Notes: a model not told the origin generated them from the sequence alone. A stretch of 64,000 bases of DNA from SSSZ01 sp036732025 (GCA_036732025.1 DAINDE010000012.1:1-64000), one strand, 5' to 3'; counted from the first letter of the stretch, positions 9,233 through 20,047 are shown. Made by a program: numbers and translations.

Positions 9233-9688
9233 TCAGTGCTTGGCGGCGGGCGCTTCGGCCGGTTTTTCGGCGGCCTTCTCGGGGGCCTTTTCCGGGGTCT
9301 TTTCTTCGGCCGGGGCGGCAGCCGTGTCGGCGGCGCGGGGAACCGGCGCCTCCTCGCCCTCGGCGGCCGACCGGCGTTTCTTCCTGCTCCCCGGCGGTTC
9401 CGGCGGGGGCAGTTGCGGCTCCACCGTGGCGATCTTGTTGTCGCGCATGTAGGCGTCCATCTCCCGCCAGCCTTCATACACCGCCGCCTTGGGCAGCCAG
9501 TTGTAGATGGAGTAGCAGTCCTCGATGGCGCGGCCGGAGTGGCGGCAGGCGCTGCCCACGGCCTTGCCCTCGGCTTCCAGCCGGGCTTCCTTCTTGGCGG
9601 GATCCTCGAGGCCGAGCTTCTGGTTGACCTGGTCGCAGCCGGCCAGGGGCAGGAGGGCAAAAGGCAGGAAAATTAGGAGGTTGCGCAT
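9233..9688 (-). CDS. Small lipoprotein with acidic Ala/Pro/Glu-rich tail
   Basis: A 151-residue predicted lipoprotein. The N-terminus is a signal peptide ending in the lipobox LAGC (Cys18), so the mature protein should be anchored to a membrane facing the periplasm. A middle part contains two cysteines (SACRHSG and EDCYSIYNW), which may form a disulfide. The last 40 residues are a low-complexity run of Ala, Pro, Glu and Lys. I chose ATG at 9688; a longer open frame upstream exists but has no ribosome site, and the signal peptide fixes this start. The gene diverges from ugpB. Family not recognised. Confidence 0.75.
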   Translation of the reverse strand: MRNLLIFLPFALLPLAGCDQVNQKLGLEDPAKKEARLEAEGKAVGSACRHSGRAIEDCYSIYNWLPKAAVYEGWREMDAYMRDNKIATVEPQLPPPEPPGSRKKRRSAAEGEEAPVPRAADTAAAPAEEKTPEKAPEKAAEKPAEAPAAKH

Positions 9689-9759
9689 AGGGCGGCATTC
9701 TCCCACAAGGCGCCGGCCGACGAAACAGGCGGCGGGTGGCCGGCTGCGGGGACGGACTT

Positions 9760-9765
9760 TATAAT
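9760..9765 (+). promoter_or_regulatory. Putative -10 element for ugpB
   Basis: An exact TATAAT hexamer lies 31 bases before the ugpB start codon in very GC-rich surroundings. The region 17 bases upstream has no good -35 hexamer, so the promoter may be weak or need an activator (PhoB control is typical of ugp genes in other bacteria, but no clear Pho box was seen). Confidence 0.45.
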
Positions 9766-9796
9766 GCCGCCTTGTTTTTCTTGCTGCGGAGCTTCC

Positions 9797-11095
9797 ATGT
9801 TGCACGCGATTCGCCTGTCGGCCCTGGCCGGCGCCCTCGTCCTCGCCTTCCCCGTCCTCGCCGCCAAGGCTCCGGCCAAGCCCGCCGCCAAGGCCGAGCC
9901 TGCCGCCCGGGTGGAAATCGAGCTCTCCCACCAGTTCGGCCATGTCGGCGAAGAGCGCCTGCAGCAGTTGGTGGAACGCTTCAACGAGGGCCAGAAGGGC
10001 GTGACGGTCAAGGTGGTGCGCCAAGCGGAAGGCGGCAAGCCGGCGGTGATGAACCTGGCGCGCCGCCAGGACGTGCTCGAATTCATCGCCCGCAAGGAAA
10101 GCTTCCGGCCCCTGTTCCAGGTGATGGCCGAGGCCAAGGAGCCCTTCAAGGCCAGCGAGATTTCCGTCGACCTGAAGGCCGGCGTCGCCGATGAGAAGGG
10201 CCGCTTCTACGCGCTCCCCGTCGCCTATTCGACGCCGGTGCTGTTCTACAACAAGAATGCCTTCCGCAAGGCCGGCCTCGACCCCGACAAGCCGCCCCGC
10301 ACCTGGTGGGAAATGCAGGAGACCGCTGGCAAGCTCTTCGACGCGGGGGTCAAGTGCCCTTACACCTCGGCCTGGCCCACCTGGATCCACATCGACAACG
10401 TCAGCGCCCTGTCCGGCGCCCCGGTGGCGAGCCCCAAGGGTGAACTCGCCTTCAACGGCCTGCCCCAGGTCAAGCACATCGCCATGATGGCCACCTGGTA
10501 CAAGGCCCGCTACCTGCACCTCTTCGGCCGCAGCAACGAGGCCAACCAGCATTTCCAGAACGGCGAGTGCGCCATGATCACCACCGATTCCTGGACCCAC
10601 ACCGAATTCCGCGAAAGCCAAGGCGTGGAACTGGGCGTGGCGCCCCTGCCTCATCACGACGACGTCTACGGCGGCCGCCAGCACACCCTGGCCGACGGCG
10701 CCTCCCTGTGGATCGGCAGCGGCTACAAGCCCCAGGAATACAAGGCGGCGGCCAAGTTCGTGGCCTTCCTCCTGGGCAAGGACGTGCAGGCCGACATGGT
10801 GCGCACCTACGGGCAGTTGCCCCTGGGTGCCCAGGGGCGGGCTGCCGCCAAGGGCAAGGTCCTGCGCGACCGGGAGCAGACCCTGGAGGTGGCCTACGCC
10901 TCGCTGAAGGGCGAGGGGGCGACCCATCCCCTGCGCATTTCCGGCATCGACCCGGTGCGCATCATCCTGGACGAGGAGCTGGAAGCCGTCTGGGCCGACA
11001 AGAAGCCGGCCAAGGAGGCCCTCGACACCGCCGTGCAGCGGGGCAACGCCGTGCTTTCGGCGAAGCCCGGCCTGAAGAAGGCGTTGCCTTTCTGA
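9797..11095 (+). CDS. ugpB: sn-Glycerol-3-phosphate ABC transporter substrate-binding protein
   Basis: A 432-residue periplasmic binding protein of the UgpB/MalE type. A signal peptide (MLHAIRLSALAGALVLAF, cleavage near LAAKA) is followed by VEIELSHQFG, RFNEGQKG, the YALPVAYSTPVLFYNK strand and TWWEMQETA, all characteristic of UgpB. It captures glycerol-3-phosphate or glycerophosphodiesters for import. ATG at 9797 is chosen because the signal peptide begins there; a frame extending to 9764 lacks support. The gene ends 13 bases before ugpQ. The permease and ATPase genes (ugpA, ugpE, ugpC) are not next to it, which is unusual, so the transporter core must be encoded elsewhere. Confidence 0.88.
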   Translation: MLHAIRLSALAGALVLAFPVLAAKAPAKPAAKAEPAARVEIELSHQFGHVGEERLQQLVERFNEGQKGVTVKVVRQAEGGKPAVMNLARRQDVLEFIARKESFRPLFQVMAEAKEPFKASEISVDLKAGVADEKGRFYALPVAYSTPVLFYNKNAFRKAGLDPDKPPRTWWEMQETAGKLFDAGVKCPYTSAWPTWIHIDNVSALSGAPVASPKGELAFNGLPQVKHIAMMATWYKARYLHLFGRSNEANQHFQNGECAMITTDSWTHTEFRESQGVELGVAPLPHHDDVYGGRQHTLADGASLWIGSGYKPQEYKAAAKFVAFLLGKDVQADMVRTYGQLPLGAQGRAAAKGKVLRDREQTLEVAYASLKGEGATHPLRISGIDPVRIILDEELEAVWADKKPAKEALDTAVQRGNAVLSAKPGLKKALPF

Positions 11096-11108
11096 GCAAG
11101 GATTGGCC

Positions 11109-11831
11109 ATGAACGCCTATCCGCTGCCCCGCTGGATCGCCCACCGGGGTGGCGGCGCCCTGGCACCGGAGAACACCCTGGCCGGGTTTCGCGTGGCGCT
11201 GCGTCTGGGTTTTCGGGCGGTCGAGTTCGACGTCATGCTCACCGCCGACGGCGTGCCGGTGCTGATGCACGACGACACCCTGGAGCGCACCACCGACGGG
11301 CAGGGGCCCCTGGCCGCGCGGACCTGGGCCGAGGTCGCCGGGCTTGACGCCGGGGGCCGCTTCCACCGGGCCTGGCAGGGCGAGGGCGTGCCGCGGCTGG
11401 AGGATGCCCTTGCCCAATGCGCCCGCCTGCGTCTGGCAGCCAACGTCGAAATCAAGCCGGCCGCCGGGCAGGACGCGGCGACCGGGCGTCGGGTTGCGGA
11501 AATTGTCGCCGCCTGGCCAGGCACGGCGCTGCTCTCCTCCTTTTCCGACGAAGCACTGGCGGCGGCGGGGGAGCGTGCTCCCCAGGTGCCGCGGGCGCTC
11601 CTGGTGGAGGGAGTGCCGGCGGATTGGCGGCAGCGACTGCAGGCCCTCGGCTGTATCGCCCTGCATGTCCGCGCCGACGGGCTCGACGAGGCTTTCCTCG
11701 GGGAAGCCGCCGCGGCCGGCGTGCCGGTGGCGGCCTACACCGTCAACGATGGCGCCGCGGCGGAGCGTCTTTTCGGCGCGGGAGTCGCCGCGCTGTTCAC
11801 CGATCGGCTCGACTGCCTGGGGCCGGTCTGA
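11109..11831 (+). CDS. ugpQ: Glycerophosphodiester phosphodiesterase
   Basis: A 240-residue GDPD-family enzyme, the normal length for cytoplasmic UgpQ. It hydrolyses glycerophosphodiesters to sn-glycerol-3-phosphate and an alcohol. Catalytic and metal-binding motifs are present: AHRGGG, APENT, EFDVMLTADGVPVLMHD, and ANVEIKP. No signal peptide is seen, so it should act in the cytoplasm on the substrate brought in through UgpB. AAGGA at 11098-11102 sits properly before ATG 11109. It is almost certainly cotranscribed with ugpB. Confidence 0.92.
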   Translation: MNAYPLPRWIAHRGGGALAPENTLAGFRVALRLGFRAVEFDVMLTADGVPVLMHDDTLERTTDGQGPLAARTWAEVAGLDAGGRFHRAWQGEGVPRLEDALAQCARLRLAANVEIKPAAGQDAATGRRVAEIVAAWPGTALLSSFSDEALAAAGERAPQVPRALLVEGVPADWRQRLQALGCIALHVRADGLDEAFLGEAAAAGVPVAAYTVNDGAAAERLFGAGVAALFTDRLDCLGPV

Positions 11832-11925
11832 AACAATCGCTCACAACTTGTTGCAGCTCGGGGCCTTTCGCCGTGCGTAAATGGCGGCGTGGGGATTGCC
11901 CATGTCATCCAACCAGGAGGGAATA

Positions 11926-12285
11926 ATGAAATTCGCCAGCAAGTTCGTCGCCGCCATCGCCTTTGCCCTGCCCATCGCCGCCTTTGCCCAGGCCAACACG
12001 CCCCGGGTGGACCAGCGCCAGGCCAACCAGGAAGCCCGCATCGACCAGGGCGTCCAGTCCGGTGCCCTGACCCAGCGCGAAGCCGCCCGCATGGAACGGG
12101 GCCAGGACCACGTGCAGAACCTTGAAGACAAGGCCAAGGCCGACGGCGTCGTGACCAAGCAGGAACGGGCGCGCCTGCACCACGCCCAGGACGTGCAGAG
12201 CCGCCGCATTTACGCCCAGAAGCACGACCGCCAGCACGACTTCAACCACAACGGCCGGGTCGATCGTCCCCACCGTCTGCGCTGA
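11926..12285 (+). CDS. Small secreted basic protein of unknown function
   Basis: A 119-residue protein with a clear Sec signal peptide (MKFASKFVAAIAFALPIAAFA, cleavage after AFA). The mature part is highly charged and Gln/Arg/His-rich, with repeated short helical units of the form QREAARMERGQ and KQERARLHHAQ. A His/Asn-rich end (HDFNHNGRVDRP) could bind a metal, but that is a guess. ATG at 11926 is fixed by GGAGG at 11916-11920. A terminator follows directly, so the gene is its own transcription unit. Similar short periplasmic proteins are common in betaproteobacteria without assigned function. Confidence 0.78.
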   Translation: MKFASKFVAAIAFALPIAAFAQANTPRVDQRQANQEARIDQGVQSGALTQREAARMERGQDHVQNLEDKAKADGVVTKQERARLHHAQDVQSRRIYAQKHDRQHDFNHNGRVDRPHRLR

Positions 12286-12304
12286 GCCGTCAGCGTCCCG
12301 CGAG

Positions 12305-12328
12305 AAACCCGCCAACCGGCGGGTTTTT
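12305..12328 (+). terminator. Rho-independent terminator
   Basis: Stem AAACCCGCC / GGCGGGTTT with loop AACC, followed by a run of T. It ends the small secreted protein gene, just before alaS. Confidence 0.85.
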
Positions 12329-12396
12329 CATTTTTGGCAGCGGCTTTCATTTAAAATCGAAGGTTTCGAATACACCGCCCCCAGAGGCCCCAGCTT

Positions 12397-15008
<2,612 letters not shown>

Positions 15009-15012
<4 letters not shown>

Positions 15013-15311
15013 AAGCCGCCGCTCTCGCCATCCTCTTCCTGGCCGCAGGGCAGGCTGCCGCAGCCGACCTGGATCGCACGCCCCTGGAGGCGACCACCGC
15101 CGCCGGCGAGAAGGTCCGCCTCTTCCCCAACGGGCGCTGGGAGTACGTGGACGCCAAGAAGGCCGCCGATGCCCAGCAGGTGGCTGCCCAGTACCCGGAA
15201 AACAAGACCCGCCCCATCGACGCCCAGGGCGGCTGGCTGCCCGGCACCCGCACGGTCATGCCCGGCGACCGGGATTACAACCGGGGCAGCCTGAACCCGA
15301 AGACCCGCTGA
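15009..15311 (+). CDS. Small exported protein of unknown function
   Basis: A 100-residue protein starting at GTG 15009, which overlaps the alaS stop (GTGA). This start gives an ideal signal peptide, MKAAALAILFLAAGQAAA, cleaved before ADLDRTP. The mature part contains RLFPNGRWEYVD, a short motif found in several small envelope proteins that carry an SH3-like strand, then a Pro/Asn/Arg-rich tail. It is cotranscribed with alaS. A weak hairpin (CCGCC/GGCGG near 15317-15330) lies downstream. The family was not recognised with certainty. Confidence 0.75.
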
Positions 15312-15377
15312 ATCTCCGCCTTCGGGGCGGGTGTGGTTTTCCGGTCAGCGCGGACCAATAACCGTAGTATTTTTATG

Positions 15378-15401
15378 GACATTTGACCCAGGTCAAATGT
15401 C
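15378..15401. promoter_or_regulatory. Perfect palindrome, FNR/CRP-family type operator upstream of ompW
   Basis: Arms ACATTTGACC (15379-15388) and GGTCAAATGT (15391-15400) are perfectly complementary around a 2-base centre, and one more G-C pair extends them. The core reads TTGAC-N4-GTCAA, one base per half-site away from the FNR consensus TTGAT-N4-ATCAA. It lies 55 bases before the ompW start. Control by an FNR/Dnr/Crp-type regulator is an inference. Confidence 0.6.
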
Positions 15402-15455
15402 TAGTCATTTTGATTTTTATCATTAGTCCACTTTAACTAGTCCGTAAGGGGAGCA

Positions 15456-16091
15456 ATGATGAAAATGAAGTTGATGATGGCCATGTTCGCAGCTGCCGGC
15501 ATGCTGGTTTCCGCGGTTGCCCAGGCTCAGGAATCGCCGTGGCTGGTGCGTGCCCGCGCTGTCTATCTCGACTGGGACAACCAGAACAAGGACGGCCTGC
15601 AGAACGTTGGCGTCGGCAAGGTTTCCGCCGACGAGCGCTGGATTCCCGAGGTCGACATCAGCTACTTCTTCACCAAGAACCTGGCCGCCGAACTGGTCCT
15701 GACCTGGCCGCAGCAGGTCGACATCAAGACCGCCGCCCTGGGCAAGATCGGTCACGTCGAGGCCCTGCCGCCGTCTCTCCTCGTCCAGTACCACTTCACC
15801 GACCTCGGCATGTTCAAGCCCTACGTCGGCGCCGGCGTGAACTACACCCTGTTCACCAAGGACAGCTTCCACGCCTCCAAGCTTGGCGGCGCCAAGGTTT
15901 CCGTGGATAACGACTCCGTCGGCCTGGTCGGCCAGCTCGGCGCCGATTTCCTGCTCAACAAGAACTGGTCCATCAACGTGGACGTCAAGTACGTGCAGAT
16001 GGAAACCGACGTGAAGCTCAACAACGGCAAGATCGGCAAGCTGGAACTGAACCCCGTCACCTGGGGCGTCGGCGTCGGCTATCGCTTCTGA
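15456..16091 (+). CDS. ompW: OmpW-family outer membrane protein
   Basis: 211 residues with a signal peptide (MKMKLMMAMFAAAGMLVSAVAQA) and an eight-stranded beta-barrel pattern ending in a C-terminal aromatic signature (GVGVGYRF). Strands such as WLVRARAVYLDW, VSADERWIPEVDISYFFT and YVGAGVNYTLF match OmpW. OmpW forms a small outer-membrane channel for hydrophobic molecules, often linked to redox or stress responses. AAGGGGAG precedes ATG 15456. The AT-rich leader holds a palindrome (15378-15401) of FNR/CRP type, and oxygen-dependent expression would fit. It ends at a strong terminator shared with convergent algC. Confidence 0.9.
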   Translation: MMKMKLMMAMFAAAGMLVSAVAQAQESPWLVRARAVYLDWDNQNKDGLQNVGVGKVSADERWIPEVDISYFFTKNLAAELVLTWPQQVDIKTAALGKIGHVEALPPSLLVQYHFTDLGMFKPYVGAGVNYTLFTKDSFHASKLGGAKVSVDNDSVGLVGQLGADFLLNKNWSINVDVKYVQMETDVKLNNGKIGKLELNPVTWGVGVGYRF

Positions 16092-16110
16092 TCGTAGTGA
16101 CAGGCAATGA

Positions 16111-16137
16111 AAAGGGCGCCTCCGGGCGCCCTTTTTT
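16111..16137. terminator. Rho-independent terminator between ompW and algC
   Basis: Stem AAAGGGCGCC / GGCGCCCTTT with loop TCCG, then a T tract on the plus strand and A tract on the other side. It can serve both convergent genes. Confidence 0.85.
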
Positions 16138-16153
16138 ATGGATCGCGCCCGAC

Positions 16154-17542
16154 TCAGAAAGGCAGGACGACGCCCGGCCAGACAGCGCTGATGGCCTGCC
16201 GGAAGCCGGCCTGGATGCGCTCCAGGGCAGCGGGCGTGTCGGCCTCGAAGCGCAACACCACGACTGGCGTGGTGTTGGAGGGACGGGCTAGGCCGAAGCC
16301 GTCGGGGTATTCGACCCGCACGCCGTCGATGGTGATGATTTCGGTGGCGCCGTCGAACTGGCCGGCGGCCTTGAGCTTGTCGATGAGGGCGAAGGGTTCG
16401 CCTTCGGCCATCTTGATGTTGAGTTCCGGGGTGCTGGGGGAGTTGGGCAGGCCTTTGAGCACCGGGTTGGCGTCGGCGGCCTTGGCCAGGATTTCCAGCA
16501 GCCGGGCGCCCGTGTAGAGGCCGTCGTCGAAACCGTACCAGCGCTCCTTGAAGAAGGTATGGCCACTCATTTCGCCGGCGAGCGGAGCGCCGGTTTCCCG
16601 GAGCTTCTTCTTGACCAGGGCATGGCCGGTGTTCCACATGAGGGGCGTGCCGCCGTGCTGGCGTATCCAGGAGGCCAGCAGCCGGGTGCATTTGACGTCG
16701 TAGATGATCTGCCCGCCGGGGACGCGGGAGAGCACGTCGGCGGCGAAGAGCATGAGCTGGCGGTCGGGGTAGATGATTTCGCCGTCCTTGGTCACCACCC
16801 CGAGGCGGTCGCCGTCGCCGTCGAAGGCGATGCCGATCTCGGCGTCAGTGGTTTTCAGGGCGTGGATGACGTCCTCCAGGTTCTCGGGCTTGGAGGGGTC
16901 CGGGTGGTGGTTGGGGAAGTTGCCGTCCACATCGCAGTAGAGCGGCACGATGTCGCAACCGAGGCGCTGGAAGAGTTCCGGGGCTACCGCGCCGGCGACG
17001 CCGTTGCCGCAATCCATGACGATCTTCATCGGGCGGGCGAGTTTCACGTCGCCGACGATGCGCTCGATGTAGGCGCCCTTGACGTCGGCGCTGCGCAGTT
17101 GGCCCTTGCCTTGCCGCAGGCGGCCTTCCTCGATGCGCCGCTTCAGGTCCTGGATGGCGTCCAGGGCCAGGGTTTCGCCGCCGACGACCATCTTCAGGCC
17201 GTTGTAGTCCGGCGGGTTGTGGCTGCCGGTGACGGAGACGCAGGAGTTGCAGCCCAGTTCGTAGGCGGCGAAATAGGTGACCGGGGTGGGCACGCAGCCC
17301 ACGTCGATGGCGTCGATGCCGGCGGCGCAAATGCCGTCCATCAGGGCGCCGGCCAGTTCGGGGCCGGAGAGGCGGCCGTCGCGGCCGACGGCGATGGCGG
17401 TCTGGCCCTTTTCGGCGGCCAGCGAGCCGAGGGCGTGGCCGATGCGCCGCACCACGTCGGCGGTGAGCGATTTGCCGACGATGCCGCGAATGTCGTAGGC
17501 CTTGAAGATTTCGGCGGGCAGGGAGGCGGGTGCGTGGCTCAT
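16154..17542 (-). CDS. algC: Phosphomannomutase/phosphoglucomutase
   Basis: A 462-residue alpha-D-phosphohexomutase, as long as Pseudomonas AlgC (463). It interconverts hexose 1- and 6-phosphates for LPS core and exopolysaccharide precursors. The phosphoserine loop VSVTGSHNPPDYNGLKM, the magnesium loop DGDGDRLG, the sugar-binding GEMSGHTFF and a phosphate-binding loop (RPSNTTPVVVLRFE) are all present. I chose ATG at 17542 (MSHAPASLPAEIFKAYDIRG), the conserved family start, over an open extension to 17737. The upstream hydrolase gene ends 10 bases away, so it is the last gene of the waaF run. Confidence 0.93.
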   Translation of the reverse strand: MSHAPASLPAEIFKAYDIRGIVGKSLTADVVRRIGHALGSLAAEKGQTAIAVGRDGRLSGPELAGALMDGICAAGIDAIDVGCVPTPVTYFAAYELGCNSCVSVTGSHNPPDYNGLKMVVGGETLALDAIQDLKRRIEEGRLRQGKGQLRSADVKGAYIERIVGDVKLARPMKIVMDCGNGVAGAVAPELFQRLGCDIVPLYCDVDGNFPNHHPDPSKPENLEDVIHALKTTDAEIGIAFDGDGDRLGVVTKDGEIIYPDRQLMLFAADVLSRVPGGQIIYDVKCTRLLASWIRQHGGTPLMWNTGHALVKKKLRETGAPLAGEMSGHTFFKERWYGFDDGLYTGARLLEILAKAADANPVLKGLPNSPSTPELNIKMAEGEPFALIDKLKAAGQFDGATEIITIDGVRVEYPDGFGLARPSNTTPVVVLRFEADTPAALERIQAGFRQAISAVWPGVVLPF

Positions 17543-17552
17543 GGCGTTCTCG

Positions 17553-18509
17553 TTATGACGTTGCGGAATTGAAGAAGTGTAAGAGTCTTTGGGGCAGCCA
17601 GTCCAGATTGCCGGGGAAGGGGCCGCTGACGAAGCCGACGTGGCCGCCGGCGGCGGGCTGTTCGAGGACGACGCCGGCGCCGGCTTCACCCGGTCCGGGC
17701 AGGAAGCGGGCGGGCAGGAAGGGATCGTTCCGCGCATTGAGCACCAGGGCGGGCACGCGGATGTGCGCCAGCCAGGGCTTCGCCGAGCAGCGGGCCCAGT
17801 AGTCGTCGGCGCCGGCGAAGCCGTGGAGGGGGCCGGTGACAGCGTCGTCGAACTGGAAGAGGTTGCGGGCGTTTTCCATGCGCAGGGCGTCGAAGATACC
17901 CGGGAATTGTTGCAGCCGTTGGCGGGAGACGGCTTTCAGGGTGGTCAGGAAATGGCGGGTATAGACGCGGTTGAAGCCATGGGCCAGGTGATGGCCGCAG
18001 GCGGCCAGGTCGAGGGGGGCGCAGACGGCAGCGACGGCGTGCACGACGCGGGTGGCGTCGGCGCCCCGTTCCCCGGCCCATTTGAGCAGCGCGTTGCCAC
18101 CCAGGGAGACGCCGGCGGCGAAAAGCGGCCGGCCGCCGTTTTCTGCCGCGAGGCGGGCGAGGATCCAGTCGATTTCATCGGAGTCGCCGGAATGGTAGGC
18201 CCGGGGACGGCGGTTGAGCTCCCCCGAGCAGCCGCGGAAGTGGGGCAGGGCCAGGCGCCAGCGGGCGGCCTTGCAGGCGTGGGCCAGCGATGCAGCGTAG
18301 TGGCTGCGGGAGCTCCCTTCGAGGCCGTGGAACAGCACCAGCAGCGGGCGGTCCGGCGGGCCGTCGAGGCGATCGACGTCGATGAAGTCGCCGTCGGGGG
18401 TTTCCCAGCGTTGGCGGTGGGTGCGGGGTGGTTGTCGGCGGATGGCCAGGGGCCACAGGGTCTGGGCATGGCCGCCGGGGAGCCAGGCGGGAGCGGCGTA
18501 GGGCGTCAA
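17553..18509 (-). CDS. Alpha/beta-fold hydrolase, YheT/AbHD type
   Basis: A 318-residue hydrolase of the YheT-like esterase family (COG0429). The N-terminal signature WLPGGHAQTLWP, LFHGLEGSSRSHYA, HFRGCSGE, and the nucleophile elbow AGVSLGGNALLKW (Ser near residue 140) are typical. An acid (NARNDPFLP) and a His in GGHVGFVSG complete a plausible triad. The substrate is unknown; short-chain esterase activity has been reported for relatives. ATG overlaps the stop of the NTF2-like gene by 4 bases, and algC follows after 10 bases. Confidence 0.85.
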   Translation of the reverse strand: MTPYAAPAWLPGGHAQTLWPLAIRRQPPRTHRQRWETPDGDFIDVDRLDGPPDRPLLVLFHGLEGSSRSHYAASLAHACKAARWRLALPHFRGCSGELNRRPRAYHSGDSDEIDWILARLAAENGGRPLFAAGVSLGGNALLKWAGERGADATRVVHAVAAVCAPLDLAACGHHLAHGFNRVYTRHFLTTLKAVSRQRLQQFPGIFDALRMENARNLFQFDDAVTGPLHGFAGADDYWARCSAKPWLAHIRVPALVLNARNDPFLPARFLPGPGEAGAGVVLEQPAAGGHVGFVSGPFPGNLDWLPQRLLHFFNSATS

Positions 18510-18943
18510 TGCAGGGTGTGGGAGACCGGCTCCGGCATGTCGTCGGCCTCCTGGTCATCGTTGGCCGCCGAGGCGTGGCGGTTCACCAGGCGCCAGCCGT
18601 GGGCCCCACGGGCAAAGACGTGGGTCACGTGCAGCACGCCCTGGCCCTCGGGGTTGTCCCCCAGGTAAAGGGTTTCCGTCAGGTGGTGGACGGCCAGCAG
18701 CATGCCCTGCCAGTGGCCGACCAACTCAGCTTCCACGCGCAGGGCGGAAGCGGCGAAGATGCTGCGCCAGCTTTCCCGCACCAGGTTGATGTCGTCGATA
18801 CGCACGCCGGTGGGATGGACGCAGACGATGTCCTCGTCCTCGGCCCAGGTGGCCATGAGGGCGTCGACATCGCCCTTGGCCAGGGCTTCGTAGAAGGCGC
18901 TCTCGACGTCTTCGGGGGAGGGGAAATGACTGGGTTGGCTCAT
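18506..18943 (-). CDS. NTF2/SnoaL-like domain protein (DUF4440 type)
   Basis: A 145-residue cone-shaped alpha+beta-barrel protein of the SnoaL/NTF2 group. Recognisable parts are DVESAFYEALAKGDVDALMATWAEDEDIVCVHPTG at the N-terminus and THVFARGAHGWRLVNRHAS near the end. Such proteins are small ligand-binding or enzymatic folds, and no specific function can be assigned. It overlaps waaF (stop/ATG) on one side and the hydrolase on the other, so translation of all three is probably coupled. It has no signal peptide. Confidence 0.82.
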   Translation of the reverse strand: MSQPSHFPSPEDVESAFYEALAKGDVDALMATWAEDEDIVCVHPTGVRIDDINLVRESWRSIFAASALRVEAELVGHWQGMLLAVHHLTETLYLGDNPEGQGVLHVTHVFARGAHGWRLVNRHASAANDDQEADDMPEPVSHTLH

Positions 18944-19950
18944 GGTGCGATCCGGGCGAGGCAGGCGGCGAGCACCTGCCGGGGTTCCAGTTTGTTCAGG
19001 CAGTCGAGGTGGCCGAGGGGGCATTCCCGCTTGAAGCAGGGGCTGCAGGATAGTTTGAGGCTCAGTATATCCGCCCGTTGTGAGAGGGGTGGCGTGAAGC
19101 CGGGGGACGAGGAGCCGTAGAGGGCCACCAGGGGGCGGTCCAGGGCGGCGGCAACGTGCATCAGGCCGGAGTCGTTGCAGACCACCAACTGGGCCAGGGC
19201 CAGCAGGTCGATGGCCTCTTCCAGGCCGGTGGCGCCGCACAGGTTGCGGCAGATGCCCGGGGCGGCGGCTTCGATGGCATCGGCCACGGGCTTGTCCTTG
19301 GTCGAGCCGAAGAGCCAGACGGCGTGGCCGCGGGCGTGGAGTTCCCGGGCCAGCTCGGCGAAGTGGGCGGCGGGCCAGCGTTTGGCCGGGCCATACTCGG
19401 CGCCGGGGCAGAAGGCCACCAGGCGCTCGGGGGCCGGCAGGCCGAGGGCGGCCAGGGCCGCCGCCTGTTGCGCCGGCGTCGAGGTCAGGCGGGGCTGGGG
19501 CAGGGGGCGGGGCAGCGGGGCGCCGGGGGCTTCGGCCAGCTGGGCGAAGCGCTCCACCATGAGGGGCAGGATGCCCTTGTCGAGGGGGTGACGGCGGTTG
19601 ATGAGGCCGACCCGGGATTCGCCGGTGAAGCCGATACGCTGGGGGATGCCGGCCAGGAAGGGCACCAGGGCGGATTTCAGCGAATTGGGCAGGACGTAGG
19701 CCCGGTCGTAGTCCCGCGCCGCCAGGTCGCGGGCCAGGCGCCAGCGGGCCTTGAGGGAGAGTTCCCCGTGGCCGAAGGGGCTGTCCACGATGTCGGCGAT
19801 CTCCGGCATGCGGCGCAGCACCGGCGCCACCCAGCGGGGGGCCAGGGCGTCGAGCTGCAGGCCGGGATGGCGGGCCTGCAGCCGCTGGAGGAGCGGCTGG
19901 GCCAGTACCGTGTCGCCGATCCAGGAGGGGGCGACGATGAGAAACTTCAT
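18940..19950 (-). CDS. waaF: Lipopolysaccharide heptosyltransferase II
   Basis: 336 residues, a GT9-family glycosyltransferase that adds the second L-glycero-D-manno-heptose to the LPS inner core. The N-terminus MKFLIVAPSWIGDTVLAQPLLQRL is the classic WaaF start. FCPGAEYGPAKRWPAAHFAELA binds ADP-heptose, and VCNDSGLMHVAAAL is the conserved C-terminal motif. Its start codon directly abuts a long inverted repeat (19951-20047) that fills the gap after the zinc-finger gene, and no normal ribosome site is visible there. Neighbouring ilvE and the CHCC zinc finger are usual partners in betaproteobacteria. Confidence 0.93.
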   Translation of the reverse strand: MKFLIVAPSWIGDTVLAQPLLQRLQARHPGLQLDALAPRWVAPVLRRMPEIADIVDSPFGHGELSLKARWRLARDLAARDYDRAYVLPNSLKSALVPFLAGIPQRIGFTGESRVGLINRRHPLDKGILPLMVERFAQLAEAPGAPLPRPLPQPRLTSTPAQQAAALAALGLPAPERLVAFCPGAEYGPAKRWPAAHFAELARELHARGHAVWLFGSTKDKPVADAIEAAAPGICRNLCGATGLEEAIDLLALAQLVVCNDSGLMHVAAALDRPLVALYGSSSPGFTPPLSQRADILSLKLSCSPCFKRECPLGHLDCLNKLEPRQVLAACLARIAP

Positions 19951-20047
19951 TCAGGATTTAGGATTCAGGATCCGGGACTTAGGGAGAACCGAAAGCACTT
20001 GCGGGTGCGTTCGGTTACCAAATCCTAAATCCTCGGTCCTAAATCCT
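19951..20047. repeat. Long imperfect inverted repeat (REP-like hairpin)
   Basis: Two arms of about 45 bases, each built of tandem units of the form CAGGATTTAGGA, face each other around a short GC loop (AGCACTTGCGGGTGC region). The arms share CAGGATTTAGGA at the outer ends and ACCGAA near the loop. The element is much richer in A+T than its surroundings and occupies the entire gap between the zinc-finger stop and the waaF ATG. No transposase is nearby. Confidence 0.75.

Noticed and set aside
15316..15342. Terminator after the small gene following alaS
   Set aside because: The CCGCC/GGCGG stem is short with a bulge and only four T, so it is too weak to list as a terminator.
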